From Candidatus Altimarinota bacterium (GTDB taxonomy: Bacteria; Patescibacteriota; Gracilibacteria; JAHISY01): DNA of 20,354 bases. Location: NCBI GenBank assembly GCA_023142645.1, contig JAGLJE010000043.1, positions 1-20,354 of the forward strand. Reading direction: 5' to 3'. Every line of letters starts with the position of its first letter. Within the stretch, counting starts at the first letter, position 1. A model generated the notes under the pieces. The model saw only the letters and a program-made list of their open reading frames with translations. It did not search any database and was not told where the DNA came from. Below, in pieces: positions 1 through 8,472 of the stretch. Made by a program: the position numbers and the translations under genes.

Positions 1-3000
1 ACCGGTGCTCCTCATTTCAATGATGTAGCTTCCGGTGATTGGTTCTACTCTTATGTGGAAACTCTCTACAATAACGGTGTAGTCGGCGGCATCAACGGTG
101 GCTCGCTTGACTCCAACGGTCTGGCGACTTACAACTCGGCCGGCACACTTAATAGAGCTGAAGGTTCGAAGATTCTCGTGGACGCTTTTGAGCTCGAGAC
201 TTCTTACGCTGGCACACCTCCGAATTTTCCGGATGTGACTTCCAGTGCATGGTTCTACAATTATGTAGAAACAGCGTATGCTCACGGTATTCTCAATGGT
301 TACAATAACGGTAATTTCGGTCCTGGCGACGCGATCACTCGTGAGCAGGTAGCCGTAATTGCCAAAAACTCTATTGACGAATCTGCCAACGGTAGCAAAC
401 GTCGCAGCGATTACACCGCTGGTGCTGCTTCGGCTGTTGTACCAACTTCTCCGACTACCCCCACGACTCCAGCTTCAGAAGGTGATTTGAGCGTGGCTCT
501 TTCGGCGAGCTCTCCAGTTGCACAGACTTTCCCGAAAGGTGCTTCCAGCACGGCTGTAGCTGCTTTCGACTTCACCGCCATGAGCGATGACATCGTTATC
601 AGTAATCTTGTCGTAAAACGCACAGGTGTTGGTACGGATAGCGATTGGACACTTTATGTTTATGATGACTCTGATCGTTTGACTTCCGGTAAAACGGTTA
701 ACAGCACTACTCATCAAGCTACTTTCACTGGTATCAATGTGACAGTAGCGGCTGGTACAACCAAAACTATCACTATCAAAGCTGACACCTCCACAGGTTC
801 AACTGGAGGTGATAGTTTCTTCGAGATTAGCGCCGCGGACATGCTTACCACGAACGCGCAAAGCGTGATCGGTGACTTTCCGGTGAAATCCAACAAACAG
901 GAGATTAATACTTCTGTTTCAGCTGGTACGATCACAATTATTGACACCGGATCGATGACTAATCCGAAAGTTGGTGAAGATAATGTGACGATCGGTAAGT
1001 TCAAACTTACTACTGCGAATGAAGCTGGTCTCGTGAGCGAGATTGCTTTGCTCATAGATGGTACTATTTCTGCTACTGATGTTCAGAATGCGAAACTCTA
1101 CCAAGGTGACACAGAGTTGGCTATTGTCGCCAGCGTGAACAGCAAAGACCTGCTTGCTTTTGTTCTCGACACTCCGTTCGAGATTGCGAAGGGCGATAGC
1201 CGTAATTTTACGGTCAAAGCCGATCTCAATACCGGTCGCGGTGCTGACACAGTGAAGGTTTACCTCGATGAAGATACCGATCTCGTGGCTACCGGTGGAA
1301 CTTACGGTTTCGGCATGGCGGTTACCTCGGCTGGTTATGATGGTGGTACTTGTGCCGGTGGTTCTTCAGATGAATGTAATCACTGCACAGTTCAAGGCGG
1401 CGAAATCACTATTTCGTCTTCCGGTCCGACTGCGTCTGATGTCGCTGTCAATGGCGATGATGTCGTGATGATGGACTTCAATATTACGACTCTTTCGGAA
1501 GTGACAGTCAAGCAACTCTCTATGTTTCTTACAACGAATGATGCTGATAACAACAGTGGTGACGATGGTGGCTTATTGAAATATATCAGCACAGGAGCAA
1601 CGGCTAACTATACAGATATCAAGATCATCAACAAGGATACCGGTGCAGTAGTAATGGGTCCGGTTGATTCTAATGTTTTGACCGCGACTGCAGCTGGTAC
1701 CACAATCACTGACAATGCTGTTGCCGGCACAGATGGTGACGGTTACTATGTCTTCACTGATGAATTCACAATGGCAGCGGGGGAGAGCTTGGATCTTCAG
1801 CTCATTCTCGACATTGCCAACAATACAGGAACTGACTTTGTTGATGACACGATTTATGCGACGATTGACATCGTTGATGGTTCCTATCCATTGCTCAAAG
1901 ACATCAACAATAAAACAATCGATGTTGGCGACAATGTGGTACCAACCAGCGATATTACAGGTAAGACGATGACGGTTCAGTCTCCGAGTCTTACGGTGAC
2001 GAAGTCTTCGACTCCGGTTTCAGATACGGCAGTGAAAGGGACTAGCGATGTTTCGCTCATTGGTCTCACAATGGCTGCCGGAGCTGCTAGTGATGTGAAG
2101 ATTAGCGAGATGGTGGTTCGGCTTTATGCTAATGACAATACTGACTTTAATGCTGGCGGTGTTGCTACTGCTGCTGGTGGTGCTGGTGGTCTTTCTGCTA
2201 ATGATTATGTTAGTAATATCGAACTATGGGTGGGTGATACGAAGATCGCCGGTCCAGAAGGAATGAGTCTCGTTGGAGCTATCACCGGTACTGGTTATTA
2301 CAAGGCTACTTTCGACAACATGAACTACACTGTTGATGGTGGTTCAACGATTCAGGTTATTGTAAAAGGCGATCTTTCTTCAAATGTTTCTTCCACAACT
2401 TACCTTACGGCTGATATTGATCCAGATAATGATATTACTGCTGAGGACGGGGATGGTAATAGCGTAACTGCTGGTGGTACCACTGCGCTCAACTTAGCGA
2501 CTAGTCCAAGTCCGCTTACTACTATTTCTACCGGTGGATCTCTTACGATTGCAGTCGATGCGGATACTTCGAAAGAAGATATCGCGGTGGCAGGTACTTC
2601 TGATGTAGAAATCAGCAAGTTCAAATTCACCACTACCGATGAGGCCTTCATCGTGAAGAAACTCAGTATCAATAATCGTCAAAGTGCGGCAAATTCTATT
2701 GGTGATTATGACAACAATGTTGTTTCAGTGAAATTGAGCTACACCAATTCGTCCGGTTCAATCGAGACGAAGACCGGTTATCTCACAGCTGGTACAGCGA
2801 ATTTCTCGAATATGGATATGTTTATTGACAAAGATGACGATGCTACTCTCACAGTTTCAGCTACGCTCAATACTGTGGCAGCCGGTGCTACTTCTGGTGA
2901 ATATATTGATCTTAATATTGCATTCAACGCTTTCGAAGCGGTAGCACAGGGTTCCGGTGAAACTTACAAAGGCGATAAAGTCGATGAACAGACGGCTGCC

Positions 3001-4446
3001 GCATCAGATTTAGATTTTGGCACGATCGTTTTCGTTGATTCGGGTGTGGACCATGCTGGATCTGCGGATGCTGTGACTCTAGCCAGCTCGGCTACTCTCA
3101 CGGTTCCCGATCTAGGTGATGAAGAACTACCGGTTGGCACACTCGTTAAGTTTGGCGCCGATGCCACGGCTTATGTAGAAGCTACCGATATTTTGATAGT
3201 GCTCACTACTGCCTATTCGGGAGCTGCCACCGATCTCACTATGACAGGTTATGTTATAAATAACGATGATGGTGATGCCAACGGTGATGACATTTACTAC
3301 GCTCTCCCAGGTACCGGTTATCTCACGAATGCAAACCGCGTGCATGTTTATGAGAGTAAGCCAACAATCACTTTATCTAGTAGCTCGCCGAGTGGAAGCC
3401 GCACGCAAAGTGCTTCTGACTCAGCTTTCATTTTCACTATTTCTGCTGATTCACAAGAAAAAGTTCAACTTCGTGCAGGTGTCGAACTTACGACTTCTGA
3501 TGGTTTCGACTCTGCAGGTGACAACAACGCTGCTCTTGCTGCAGACACAGACACGGGTGATCAAGTGGACGGCTCATCCGTATTCGCCGCGCTTGACAAC
3601 TACCTAGCTTCGGATTCAGTCTCAATGCTTTCAGCAGAAGACCTGTCCGGATATGCGCGCCTTAATTTTTGGATCAAATACACAGGTGCCGCAGTACCTA
3701 ATTTTGCTTATCTGAAAACAAATGTAACAGCTAGTGCAACCGCAGACCCAAATACTGGTGGAGTCGCACTTTCAGCAGCTCTCTGTAATGCAGCCACGGG
3801 TACGACAGCATTCACGACAACAGTATGGTTTAACTGTGATATTTCCATTTCCGCTGTTGCCGCCGCTAGTGATACCTACTTCCATGTTGAGATTGATGAC
3901 TCCTCAGGTTTGACTTTTGCGGCTGATGAGCTTCATCTTGACCGTGTTATCGCTTACAATGAAAAACTTACCGTAGACGTAGCTGGTGATGATATCAACA
4001 CTTACGCTGCAAATGGCGATAACGCTGCTGCTCCAGTTGCCGCTTATCTCAAGGAAGGTGGTTCTACTGTGGCTACCGGTTACTTTGACACATTGACAGA
4101 CGGTGTTAGTGAAACGACTAGTGCTTCGGTAACCTTTATCCCTACTACAGCTGTTGAAATTTCCAAAGGTACCAGCAAAACATTTACTCTTCAGACAGAT
4201 ACAGCTGATCTAGTCGAAGAAGAGGCTGGCGAAGATGATCCGATCACTTTCTCTATTGATCTTGGATCGTCTACTGATGGTTCAGTTACTGCTGGTGATT
4301 TCTGGTGGAATGAAACTAACTTCGCTGATCTCACAAACGGTGGGGGTGGTACTTCCTACAGTCTTTCTGCTGGTGATACAGGTGTAATTACTTGGTTCGG
4401 TCAGGTGGCCAATGCCACACTCTCCGGCAACACTCTCCAATACTAG
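1..4446 (+). CDS. Giant SLH-domain S-layer/surface protein, 5' end outside the window
   Basis: The frame is open from the first base, so the start codon lies upstream; 1481 codons are visible before TAG. Codons about 5-58 and 75-125 are two S-layer-homology domains (FNDV..DWFYSYVETLYNNGVV and FPDV..AWFYNYVETAYAHGIL, with TLNRAEG and AITREQV motifs). SLH domains normally anchor proteins to a cell-wall polymer, usually as a trio, so a third is probably just upstream. A Thr/Pro linker (about codons 146-160) leads into a long beta-rich stalk of degenerate repeats whose recurring signatures are a 'GxFxxxxxxE..V..L' strand and 'xIxKGxSxxFTxxxD'. Codons about 1153-1320 contain a different block (AxLNFWIKYT, two Cys) that resembles a carbohydrate-binding jelly roll; this is a weak guess. 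There is no LPXTG motif or C-terminal membrane segment. It is likely an S-layer or adhesin protein of the cell surface. The SLH assignment is sure; the ligand is unknown. Confidence 0.9.
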   Translation, partial: TGAPHFNDVASGDWFYSYVETLYNNGVVGGINGGSLDSNGLATYNSAGTLNRAEGSKILVDAFELETSYAGTPPNFPDVTSSAWFYNYVETAYAHGILNGYNNGNFGPGDAITREQVAVIAKNSIDESANGSKRRSDYTAGAASAVVPTSPTTPTTPASEGDLSVALSASSPVAQTFPKGASSTAVAAFDFTAMSDDIVISNLVVKRTGVGTDSDWTLYVYDDSDRLTSGKTVNSTTHQATFTGINVTVAAGTTKTITIKADTSTGSTGGDSFFEISAADMLTTNAQSVIGDFPVKSNKQEINTSVSAGTITIIDTGSMTNPKVGEDNVTIGKFKLTTANEAGLVSEIALLIDGTISATDVQNAKLYQGDTELAIVASVNSKDLLAFVLDTPFEIAKGDSRNFTVKADLNTGRGADTVKVYLDEDTDLVATGGTYGFGMAVTSAGYDGGTCAGGSSDECNHCTVQGGEITISSSGPTASDVAVNGDDVVMMDFNITTLSEVTVKQLSMFLTTNDADNNSGDDGGLLKYISTGATANYTDIKIINKDTGAVVMGPVDSNVLTATAAGTTITDNAVAGTDGDGYYVFTDEFTMAAGESLDLQLILDIANNTGTDFVDDTIYATIDIVDGSYPLLKDINNKTIDVGDNVVPTSDITGKTMTVQSPSLTVTKSSTPVSDTAVKGTSDVSLIGLTMAAGAASDVKISEMVVRLYANDNTDFNAGGVATAAGGAGGLSANDYVSNIELWVGDTKIAGPEGMSLVGAITGTGYYKATFDNMNYTVDGGSTIQVIVKGDLSSNVSSTTYLTADIDPDNDITAEDGDGNSVTAGGTTALNLATSPSPLTTISTGGSLTIAVDADTSKEDIAVAGTSDVEISKFKFTTTDEAFIVKKLSINNRQSAANSIGDYDNNVVSVKLSYTNSSGSIETKTGYLTAGTANFSNMDMFIDKDDDATLTVSATLNTVAAGATSGEYIDLNIAFNAFEAVAQGSGETYKGDKVDEQTAAASDLDFGTIVFVDSGVDHAGSADAVTLASSATLTVPDLGDEELPVGTLVKFGADATAYVEATDILIVLTTAYSGAATDLTMTGYVINNDDGDANGDDIYYALPGTGYLTNANRVHVYESKPTITLSSSSPSGSRTQSASDSAFIFTISADSQEKVQLRAGVELTTSDGFDSAGDNNAALAADTDTGDQVDGSSVFAALDNYLASDSVSMLSAEDLSGYARLNFWIKYTGAAVPNFAYLKTNVTASATADPNTGGVALSAALCNAATGTTAFTTTVWFNCDISISAVAAASDTYFHVEIDDSSGLTFAADELHLDRVIAYNEKLTVDVAGDDINTYAANGDNAAAPVAAYLKEGGSTVATGYFDTLTDGVSETTSASVTFIPTTAVEISKGTSKTFTLQTDTADLVEEEAGEDDPITFSIDLGSSTDGSVTAGDFWWNETNFADLTNGGGGTSYSLSAGDTGVITWFGQVANATLSGNTLQY

Positions 4447-4462
4447 TAAAAGTTAGCGTGTT

Positions 4463-4495
4463 AACCCCTGGGGTTCTCTGGAGCTCCCAGGGGTT
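4463..4495. repeat. REP-like hairpin downstream of the giant SLH gene
   Basis: AACCCCTGGG (4463-4472) pairs with CCCAGGGGTT (4486-4495) around a 13-nt loop. The left arm extends into the self-palindrome AACCCCTGGGGTT, which shares the ACCCC(T/A)GGGGT core with the palindromes around the transposase at 4628-5300. It lies 16 nt after the stop codon, and only TTTCTC follows it, so it is a poor terminator by itself. A further imperfect arm pair, GGTTTCTCG (4492-4500) with CGAGAAAACC (4514-4523), is stacked on its right side. Confidence 0.7.
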
Positions 4496-4573
4496 TCTCG
4501 CATTGTGTTGTTTCGAGAAAACCTCACAAAAATAGTAATAAAATTAAGTTAATGCTTCGATAAATCTAGGATG

Positions 4574-4604
4574 AAAAAAGCCCTGCGAAAGCGGGGCTTT
4601 TTTT
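4574..4604 (+). terminator. Intrinsic terminator of the giant SLH gene
   Basis: AAAAAAGCCCTGC, a GAAA tetraloop, then GCGGGGCTTTTTT form a 13-bp stem with one G-U pair, followed by a run of T. The A-rich left side would let it also work on the opposite strand. Confidence 0.9.
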
Positions 4605-4627
4605 AATGGGGGGATTTTTTAGAAGTT

Positions 4628-4659
4628 GACCCCTGGGGTCGGGGTAGACCCCAGGGGTC
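4628..4659. repeat. Inverted pair of REP palindromes upstream of the transposase
   Basis: GACCCCTGGGGTC (4628-4640) and GACCCCAGGGGTC (4647-4659) are each near-perfect palindromes and are exact reverse complements of each other. The pair can therefore fold as two small hairpins or as one 13-bp stem with a GGGGTA loop. This resembles the paired palindromes (BIME-like) that flank REP-associated transposases. Confidence 0.85.
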
Positions 4660-4663
4660 GGTG

Positions 4664-4672
4664 TGATAAACT
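4664..4672 (+). promoter_or_regulatory. Extended -10 promoter of the transposase gene, leaderless type
   Basis: TGATAAACT matches TGn + TATAAT-like and ends 6 nt before the ATG at 4679, so transcription should start at or next to the start codon. No Shine-Dalgarno sequence is present. The place of a -35 box (about 4644-4649) lies in the loop and right arm of the REP pair. Confidence 0.6.
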
Positions 4673-4678
4673 CCCATT

Positions 4679-5281
4679 ATGCCGACACCCAAAAGAGAGC
4701 TTGTTCCCGGAGAGATCTATCATATCTATAATCGCGGGGTTGGCAAGAAAGCGATTTTTCATTCCGACAGGGACTACAATCGCTTCTTTATGAAAATGTG
4801 TGAGTACAAAGATAAATTTCCAATTGATATGCTGGCTTATTGTCTTATGCCGAATCATTTTCATTTTTTGATTCGCGTGCCGGATCCAGGGATTAGACCC
4901 CAAGGGTTCCGAGAACCCCTGGGGTCGGCTACTCATTTTCTCCATCGACTTTTTACCGCTTATTCAAAATATTACTGCACTCGCTATGCAGATGATCATT
5001 CAGGTCATGTTTTTCAGAGTCGCTACAACTCCAAACATGTGGGCGACGACTCGTATTATTTACGGCTTTGCGGATATATTCACGATAATCCTGTCCGTAA
5101 AAAGTTAGTCAAGAAGCCGGAGGAGTGGCCGTACAGTAGTTATCTCGCACTTGTCGGAATTCGTCCCGATGGTTTCAGCTGCGATGCTCCCGAGCTGCGC
5201 GGAATTAGTCATCGGCAAATTTATAAAGAATTTGCTCACAATCGTAATGATTCTTTGGATGAGATTATGAAATATATTTGA
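4679..5281 (+). CDS. REP-associated tyrosine transposase (RAYT, IS200/Y1 superfamily)
   Basis: This 200-residue protein opens with a RAYT-like PGEIYHIYNRG and carries the HUH metal-binding motif in PNHFHF (H60, H62). The expected later blocks follow: GHVFQSRY (Y116 is the probable nucleophile), YIHDNPVRKKLV and WPYSSY. Family members cut and join single-stranded DNA at REP hairpins and are usually single-copy, domesticated genes. GACCCC(A/T)GGGGTC palindromes lie on both sides (4628-4659 and 5286-5298). A 14-bp hairpin of the same family lies inside the gene and is translated as residues 73-83 (RPQGFREPLGS), just after the HUH motif. The similar peptide GIRPDGF recurs at 160-166. The frame is intact through these, so the gene may be active. 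It sits between two S-layer genes and was presumably inserted there. Family identity is firm; activity is not shown. Confidence 0.92.
   Translation: MPTPKRELVPGEIYHIYNRGVGKKAIFHSDRDYNRFFMKMCEYKDKFPIDMLAYCLMPNHFHFLIRVPDPGIRPQGFREPLGSATHFLHRLFTAYSKYYCTRYADDHSGHVFQSRYNSKHVGDDSYYLRLCGYIHDNPVRKKLVKKPEEWPYSSYLALVGIRPDGFSCDAPELRGISHRQIYKEFAHNRNDSLDEIMKYI
4896..4926. repeat. REP hairpin inside the transposase coding sequence
   Basis: GACCCCAAGGGTTC (4896-4909) and GAACCCCTGGGGTC (4913-4926) are inverted repeats with one mismatch around a CGA loop. They belong to the same family as the flanking palindromes and are read through in frame. Confidence 0.8.
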
Positions 5282-5284
5282 AAT

Positions 5285-5299
5285 CGACCCCAGGGGTCG
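5285..5299. repeat. REP palindrome downstream of the transposase
   Basis: CGACCCCAGGGGTCG is a perfect palindrome around a central A. It begins 4 nt after the transposase stop codon and matches the upstream copies. Confidence 0.85.
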
Positions 5300-5367
5300 G
5301 AAATAAAATTCTCTTGCGGACATCGCTAAATCGTGGCTGATTTGATTTGAATTTTTTTTTTGAAGTG

Positions 5368-5373
5368 TAAACT
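5368..5373 (+). promoter_or_regulatory. Possible -10 box for the second SLH gene
   Basis: TAAACT, preceded 15 nt upstream by TTGAAT (5347-5352), precedes the ATG at 5407. The match is weak and the spacer short; GATTAT at 5381-5386 is an alternative. The interval 5300-5406 shows nothing else. Confidence 0.3.
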
Positions 5374-5406
5374 TTCCTTGGATTATTTTTATTTAACTCC
5401 GCACAC

Positions 5407-7755
5407 ATGTCTGAAAAAGCTAAAACTCCTTGGTCGCGTTTACTCGCGCTTTTTGGTTCTACGCTGGCTGCGTTTATGTTCGTAGTTGTTTTTGCGCCAG
5501 GGGCGAATGCGGCGACCGGAGAGGGTACGGCAACCGTAGGCGGTGGCGCGAGTCAGACTGTAGAAATTTCATCTTCAAATGTATTTACTATAGTGTTGAC
5601 AGTGGGGGCAACTGGGATTGCTACCGATGCGGATAGTCCGACTTTTGCTATTCCGGCAAACTTCACTGCACCACATGCTTCGGGAGGTGCGTCTGTGCCG
5701 ACTCAGGTGAGCGAGGTGGACGTAGTCGGGGAATGGTTTGCCGCTGGGGCTGGAGGTACTTGTGCTGTTACGATGGGCTCATCTAGTGCTACGGGGCAAG
5801 TAATCACAGTTGACGTGACTGGGGCTTGTGCGAGTACCGATACTATCACCTTGACCTACATGGGTACTGCTCCGGCGACGGCAGGTGCGGCTACAGCAAT
5901 CGTTATAGAAACTGATGACGCAGCAGCTGGCGGTGCAAAGGCTGCTATATCAAGTCCTCCAACGATTGCCGTAAAAGGCACGGCAGTCGTAGCTGATCAC
6001 GCTACGGCTGGGGTGGCTACGACAAATAATTTGGCTGGGATCGGTGGCGTTGGCGGAACCGACTTAGTACTCGGGGGGTTCAGAATTACCGCTGCCGGAG
6101 AAAATATCGATGTCACCACTATTCGTACGACGGTAACGCTCGGCACGATGGTGATTGGCGAACTTACAAATTTGAGAATTGTTGAAGATGATGGAACAGG
6201 AGGAGGAGTCGCTAATGATGGTGTTATGCATGCAGACGAGCTTGCTGCTCCGCTTGCCACAATCGCTTCTCCAATAGCGGGAAACAACGATTTTACGGTG
6301 ACCGACACTGTTGCTGTTGGCGCAGAAGATTATTTCATTGTTGGAACCATAGCTGCCACTGTGTCGCACAATGACACATTGGATGCAGAAGCGACCGGCG
6401 CGGGAAGTGTTTCGGCTGGAGCTACTTCTACCGTGGCAGTCACTCTGACCGGGACAAGCGCAAATGCTACGCGAACCATTACTGACACGACTGCGCCCAC
6501 CAATCAAGACACAGTTTTTGCTTCAAATGTTTCTGCAGACACCGGGTCGAGTGTTACGATTGTAAGTTCGGGTGATGCCACCAACAATGTTTGGTTTGCC
6601 CCGCTTGGGACAACTTCATTTTCTGCGGGGGATACAATGACAACGGCGGGTGGGACAGCGACAACAATTCTTGCCCCGGTCGCTTCAGGCTCTTACAGAA
6701 TGTTTGTACTTGATGCGACGGGTAATTATTCAACGGCATCTACAGCTATATTGACAGCTCGCGGTTCCCAAAGTGGAGATACTACAGCTCCCGCTGCTCC
6801 GACAGATATTGAGCTTTCTCTCGATTCAAATAATCAAGTGGTAATCACATGGACTGATCCGACAGATGGCGATCTTGATAGAATTGAGATTCTTCGCGGA
6901 ATAGATCCGTTGCCAGTGGATGGGACATTTTACGATATTGTCGCAGCTGGAGTGGAGACATATACTGATACGGATGTTTCGGCTGGCGACACAGTGACTT
7001 ACATTCTTCGCTCGAAAGACAGCTCGGGGAACACCTCAAACAGTAATGAGTATTCCATTACTGTTCCTGCTGCTGCCGTCACACCGGTTACTCCTGCCAC
7101 CCCGGCTATTCCTGCTACACCTGCCATTCCTGGAGTTTCTCCAGCTATTCCTGCTACACCAGCCATTCCAGCTTCACGATCAAGTCGTTACAGACAGGCA
7201 GGAGTGAGCGAATCCGAAGTTGATTCAGCTGTGCGTGCATTCCGCGATCTAAAAAAAGGTGCGTGGCATGCACCTTTTATTGCTCGGATGAGAAAAATGG
7301 CGATTCTTTCCGGCTATCCTGACGGCAGTATCCAGCCTGATCGCACAATTAATCGCGCCGAGTTGGCGAAGATTGCCGTGAAGGCATCTAATCTTTCAGT
7401 AGCTACTGAAAGATTCGCTGATGTGTCGGCTTCAAGTTGGTATGCCCCTTTCGTCGGTGCGCTCCAAAATGCTGGAGCAGCGTGGACGAAAGGCCGTAAT
7501 TACCGACCAGCCGAAGGGGTGACTCGTGGCGAGGCGTTGTGGGTTTTGCTTACTGCAGCAGGGGTCGATCTCGATAATGTTTCGATCAAAAAGTTTTTCC
7601 CTGATGTGAATATCAAACACCACTATGCGGCTGCGATTACTTATGCTGTGCAAAACGGTATTGTAAATGGCTACGAAAACGGTAATTTCGGACCAGGCGA
7701 TACGCTCACGCGCGGACAGGTGGCGAAGATTGTTTCGTTGATCAAAGATTTGTAG
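5407..7755 (+). CDS. Secreted S-layer protein: signal peptide, FN3 domain, Pro-rich linker, three SLH domains
   Basis: The 782-residue product starts with a basic N-region, a hydrophobic core (about 12-30) and an ANA|AT cleavage site after residue 35. A large Ala/Thr/Gly-rich beta region follows (36-455). An FN3-like domain (about 460-552) contains VITWTDPTDGD and EILRGIDPLPVDGT. Next is a TPATPAIP-type linker (555-590) that includes a 29-base direct repeat. The C-terminus has three SLH domains: about 617-660 (ILSGYPDGSIQPD, INRAELAKIA), 670-722 (FADVSASSWYAPF) and 729-780 (FFPDVNIKHHYAAAI, TLTRGQVAKI). The SLH trio should bind a cell-wall polymer and display the N-terminal part outside. Its FN3-SLH half is clearly paralogous to the protein at 8462-10000. 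No Shine-Dalgarno sequence precedes the ATG. The function of the N-terminal part is unknown. Confidence 0.92.
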   Translation: MSEKAKTPWSRLLALFGSTLAAFMFVVVFAPGANAATGEGTATVGGGASQTVEISSSNVFTIVLTVGATGIATDADSPTFAIPANFTAPHASGGASVPTQVSEVDVVGEWFAAGAGGTCAVTMGSSSATGQVITVDVTGACASTDTITLTYMGTAPATAGAATAIVIETDDAAAGGAKAAISSPPTIAVKGTAVVADHATAGVATTNNLAGIGGVGGTDLVLGGFRITAAGENIDVTTIRTTVTLGTMVIGELTNLRIVEDDGTGGGVANDGVMHADELAAPLATIASPIAGNNDFTVTDTVAVGAEDYFIVGTIAATVSHNDTLDAEATGAGSVSAGATSTVAVTLTGTSANATRTITDTTAPTNQDTVFASNVSADTGSSVTIVSSGDATNNVWFAPLGTTSFSAGDTMTTAGGTATTILAPVASGSYRMFVLDATGNYSTASTAILTARGSQSGDTTAPAAPTDIELSLDSNNQVVITWTDPTDGDLDRIEILRGIDPLPVDGTFYDIVAAGVETYTDTDVSAGDTVTYILRSKDSSGNTSNSNEYSITVPAAAVTPVTPATPAIPATPAIPGVSPAIPATPAIPASRSSRYRQAGVSESEVDSAVRAFRDLKKGAWHAPFIARMRKMAILSGYPDGSIQPDRTINRAELAKIAVKASNLSVATERFADVSASSWYAPFVGALQNAGAAWTKGRNYRPAEGVTRGEALWVLLTAAGVDLDNVSIKKFFPDVNIKHHYAAAITYAVQNGIVNGYENGNFGPGDTLTRGQVAKIVSLIKDL
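7102..7169 (+). repeat. 29-base direct repeat in the Pro-rich linker
   Basis: The copies at 7102-7130 and 7141-7169 differ at a few third positions and encode PAIPATPAIP. The spacing of 39 bases (13 codons) keeps the frame, so linker length can change by slippage or recombination. Confidence 0.8.
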
Positions 7756-7803
7756 TAAGCCATAAATATTAAGTCATAAAGCGTAAGTTAGAATATTAAA
7801 TTT

Positions 7804-7833
7804 AAAAAGCCCTGCCGACGGTGGGGCTTTTTT
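7804..7833 (+). terminator. Intrinsic terminator after the second SLH gene
   Basis: AAAAAGCCCTGCC, GAC loop region, then GGTGGGGCTTTTTT form a GC-rich stem with two G-U pairs, followed by T residues. It has the same layout as the terminator at 4574-4604. Confidence 0.9.
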
Positions 7834-7837
7834 GTTG

Positions 7838-7866
7838 TCGACATTCTTTCAGTCGGCAGCTAAAAT
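7838..7866 (+). promoter_or_regulatory. Promoter of the lipoprotein-SLH operon
   Basis: TCGACA (7838-7843, five of six to TTGACA), a 17-bp spacer and TAAAAT (7861-7866). Unlike several other promoters here it has no TG extension but does have a good -35. The predicted leader is about 24 nt. Confidence 0.6.
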
Positions 7867-7896
7867 CATTCCGCTTAACTTCTAACTTTCTAAACT

Positions 7897-8472
7897 ATGT
7901 TTCAAAAAATTTACGCGCTCACTTTCGCTTTAGTCATCACTTTCACCCTTGCCGGTTGTGGCAATAAATATCGCGTTGAGCGCGAGGGGATGCCGGAGGA
8001 ATTGAAAACAAAATTAGAAGAGCAGATCAATATCGGCGAGGAGATGCTCGTGGAAGCTGAAGATGATTCCGCTCAAGAAAAAGCATTGCTCGAGATTGCA
8101 TTCGCGAATGAGCAGCTCGGATATTTCGACGAGGCGATTCCGGTTTACAAAAAAATTCTTAAAAATAATTCCACCCATTTTCCCGCGCTGAATAATTTAG
8201 CCGTGATGTATGAGGAGGTGGGGGAGTTTGAAACCGCCGCGAAATATTACGGTCAATTGCTCGAAGCTAATCCGAACAACACCGAAGTTTTCTCTGACGC
8301 GATCCGCGCGCTCGTTTCTGCAAATCATTTCGAGGATGCGCAAATCAATCTTGAAAATTTCGTTCGCTATAATCAAAATTCCGAAAATTCGGATCCAAAA
8401 ATGACGAAATTCATTTCCGATCAATTTGAATTTATCCGTAACGCTCGCCTAAAATTCCAAAATGAAAACTAA
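7897..8472 (+). CDS. TPR-repeat lipoprotein
   Basis: The 191-residue product has a lipoprotein signal peptide ending in the lipobox LAGC, with C21 as the predicted lipidated residue. After a charged helical stretch, about three tetratricopeptide repeats are visible: near 61-94 (ALLEIAFANEQLGYFDEAIPVYKKIL), 95-128 (PALNNLAVMYEEVGEFETAAKYY, ending in the typical NPNN) and a weaker one at 129-160. TPRs bind proteins or peptides, so a scaffold or assembly role at the outer face of the membrane is a reasonable inference. Its stop codon lies inside the start of the next gene (ATGAAAACTAA, 11-base overlap), so the two are co-transcribed and probably translationally coupled, which ties it to SLH protein display. 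No specific substrate can be named. Confidence 0.88.
   Translation: MFQKIYALTFALVITFTLAGCGNKYRVEREGMPEELKTKLEEQINIGEEMLVEAEDDSAQEKALLEIAFANEQLGYFDEAIPVYKKILKNNSTHFPALNNLAVMYEEVGEFETAAKYYGQLLEANPNNTEVFSDAIRALVSANHFEDAQINLENFVRYNQNSENSDPKMTKFISDQFEFIRNARLKFQNEN

Noticed and set aside
4619..4945. Minus-strand frame across the REP pair and transposase start
   Set aside because: It is the reverse reading of palindromes and of the conserved transposase N-terminus; no family is recognisable.
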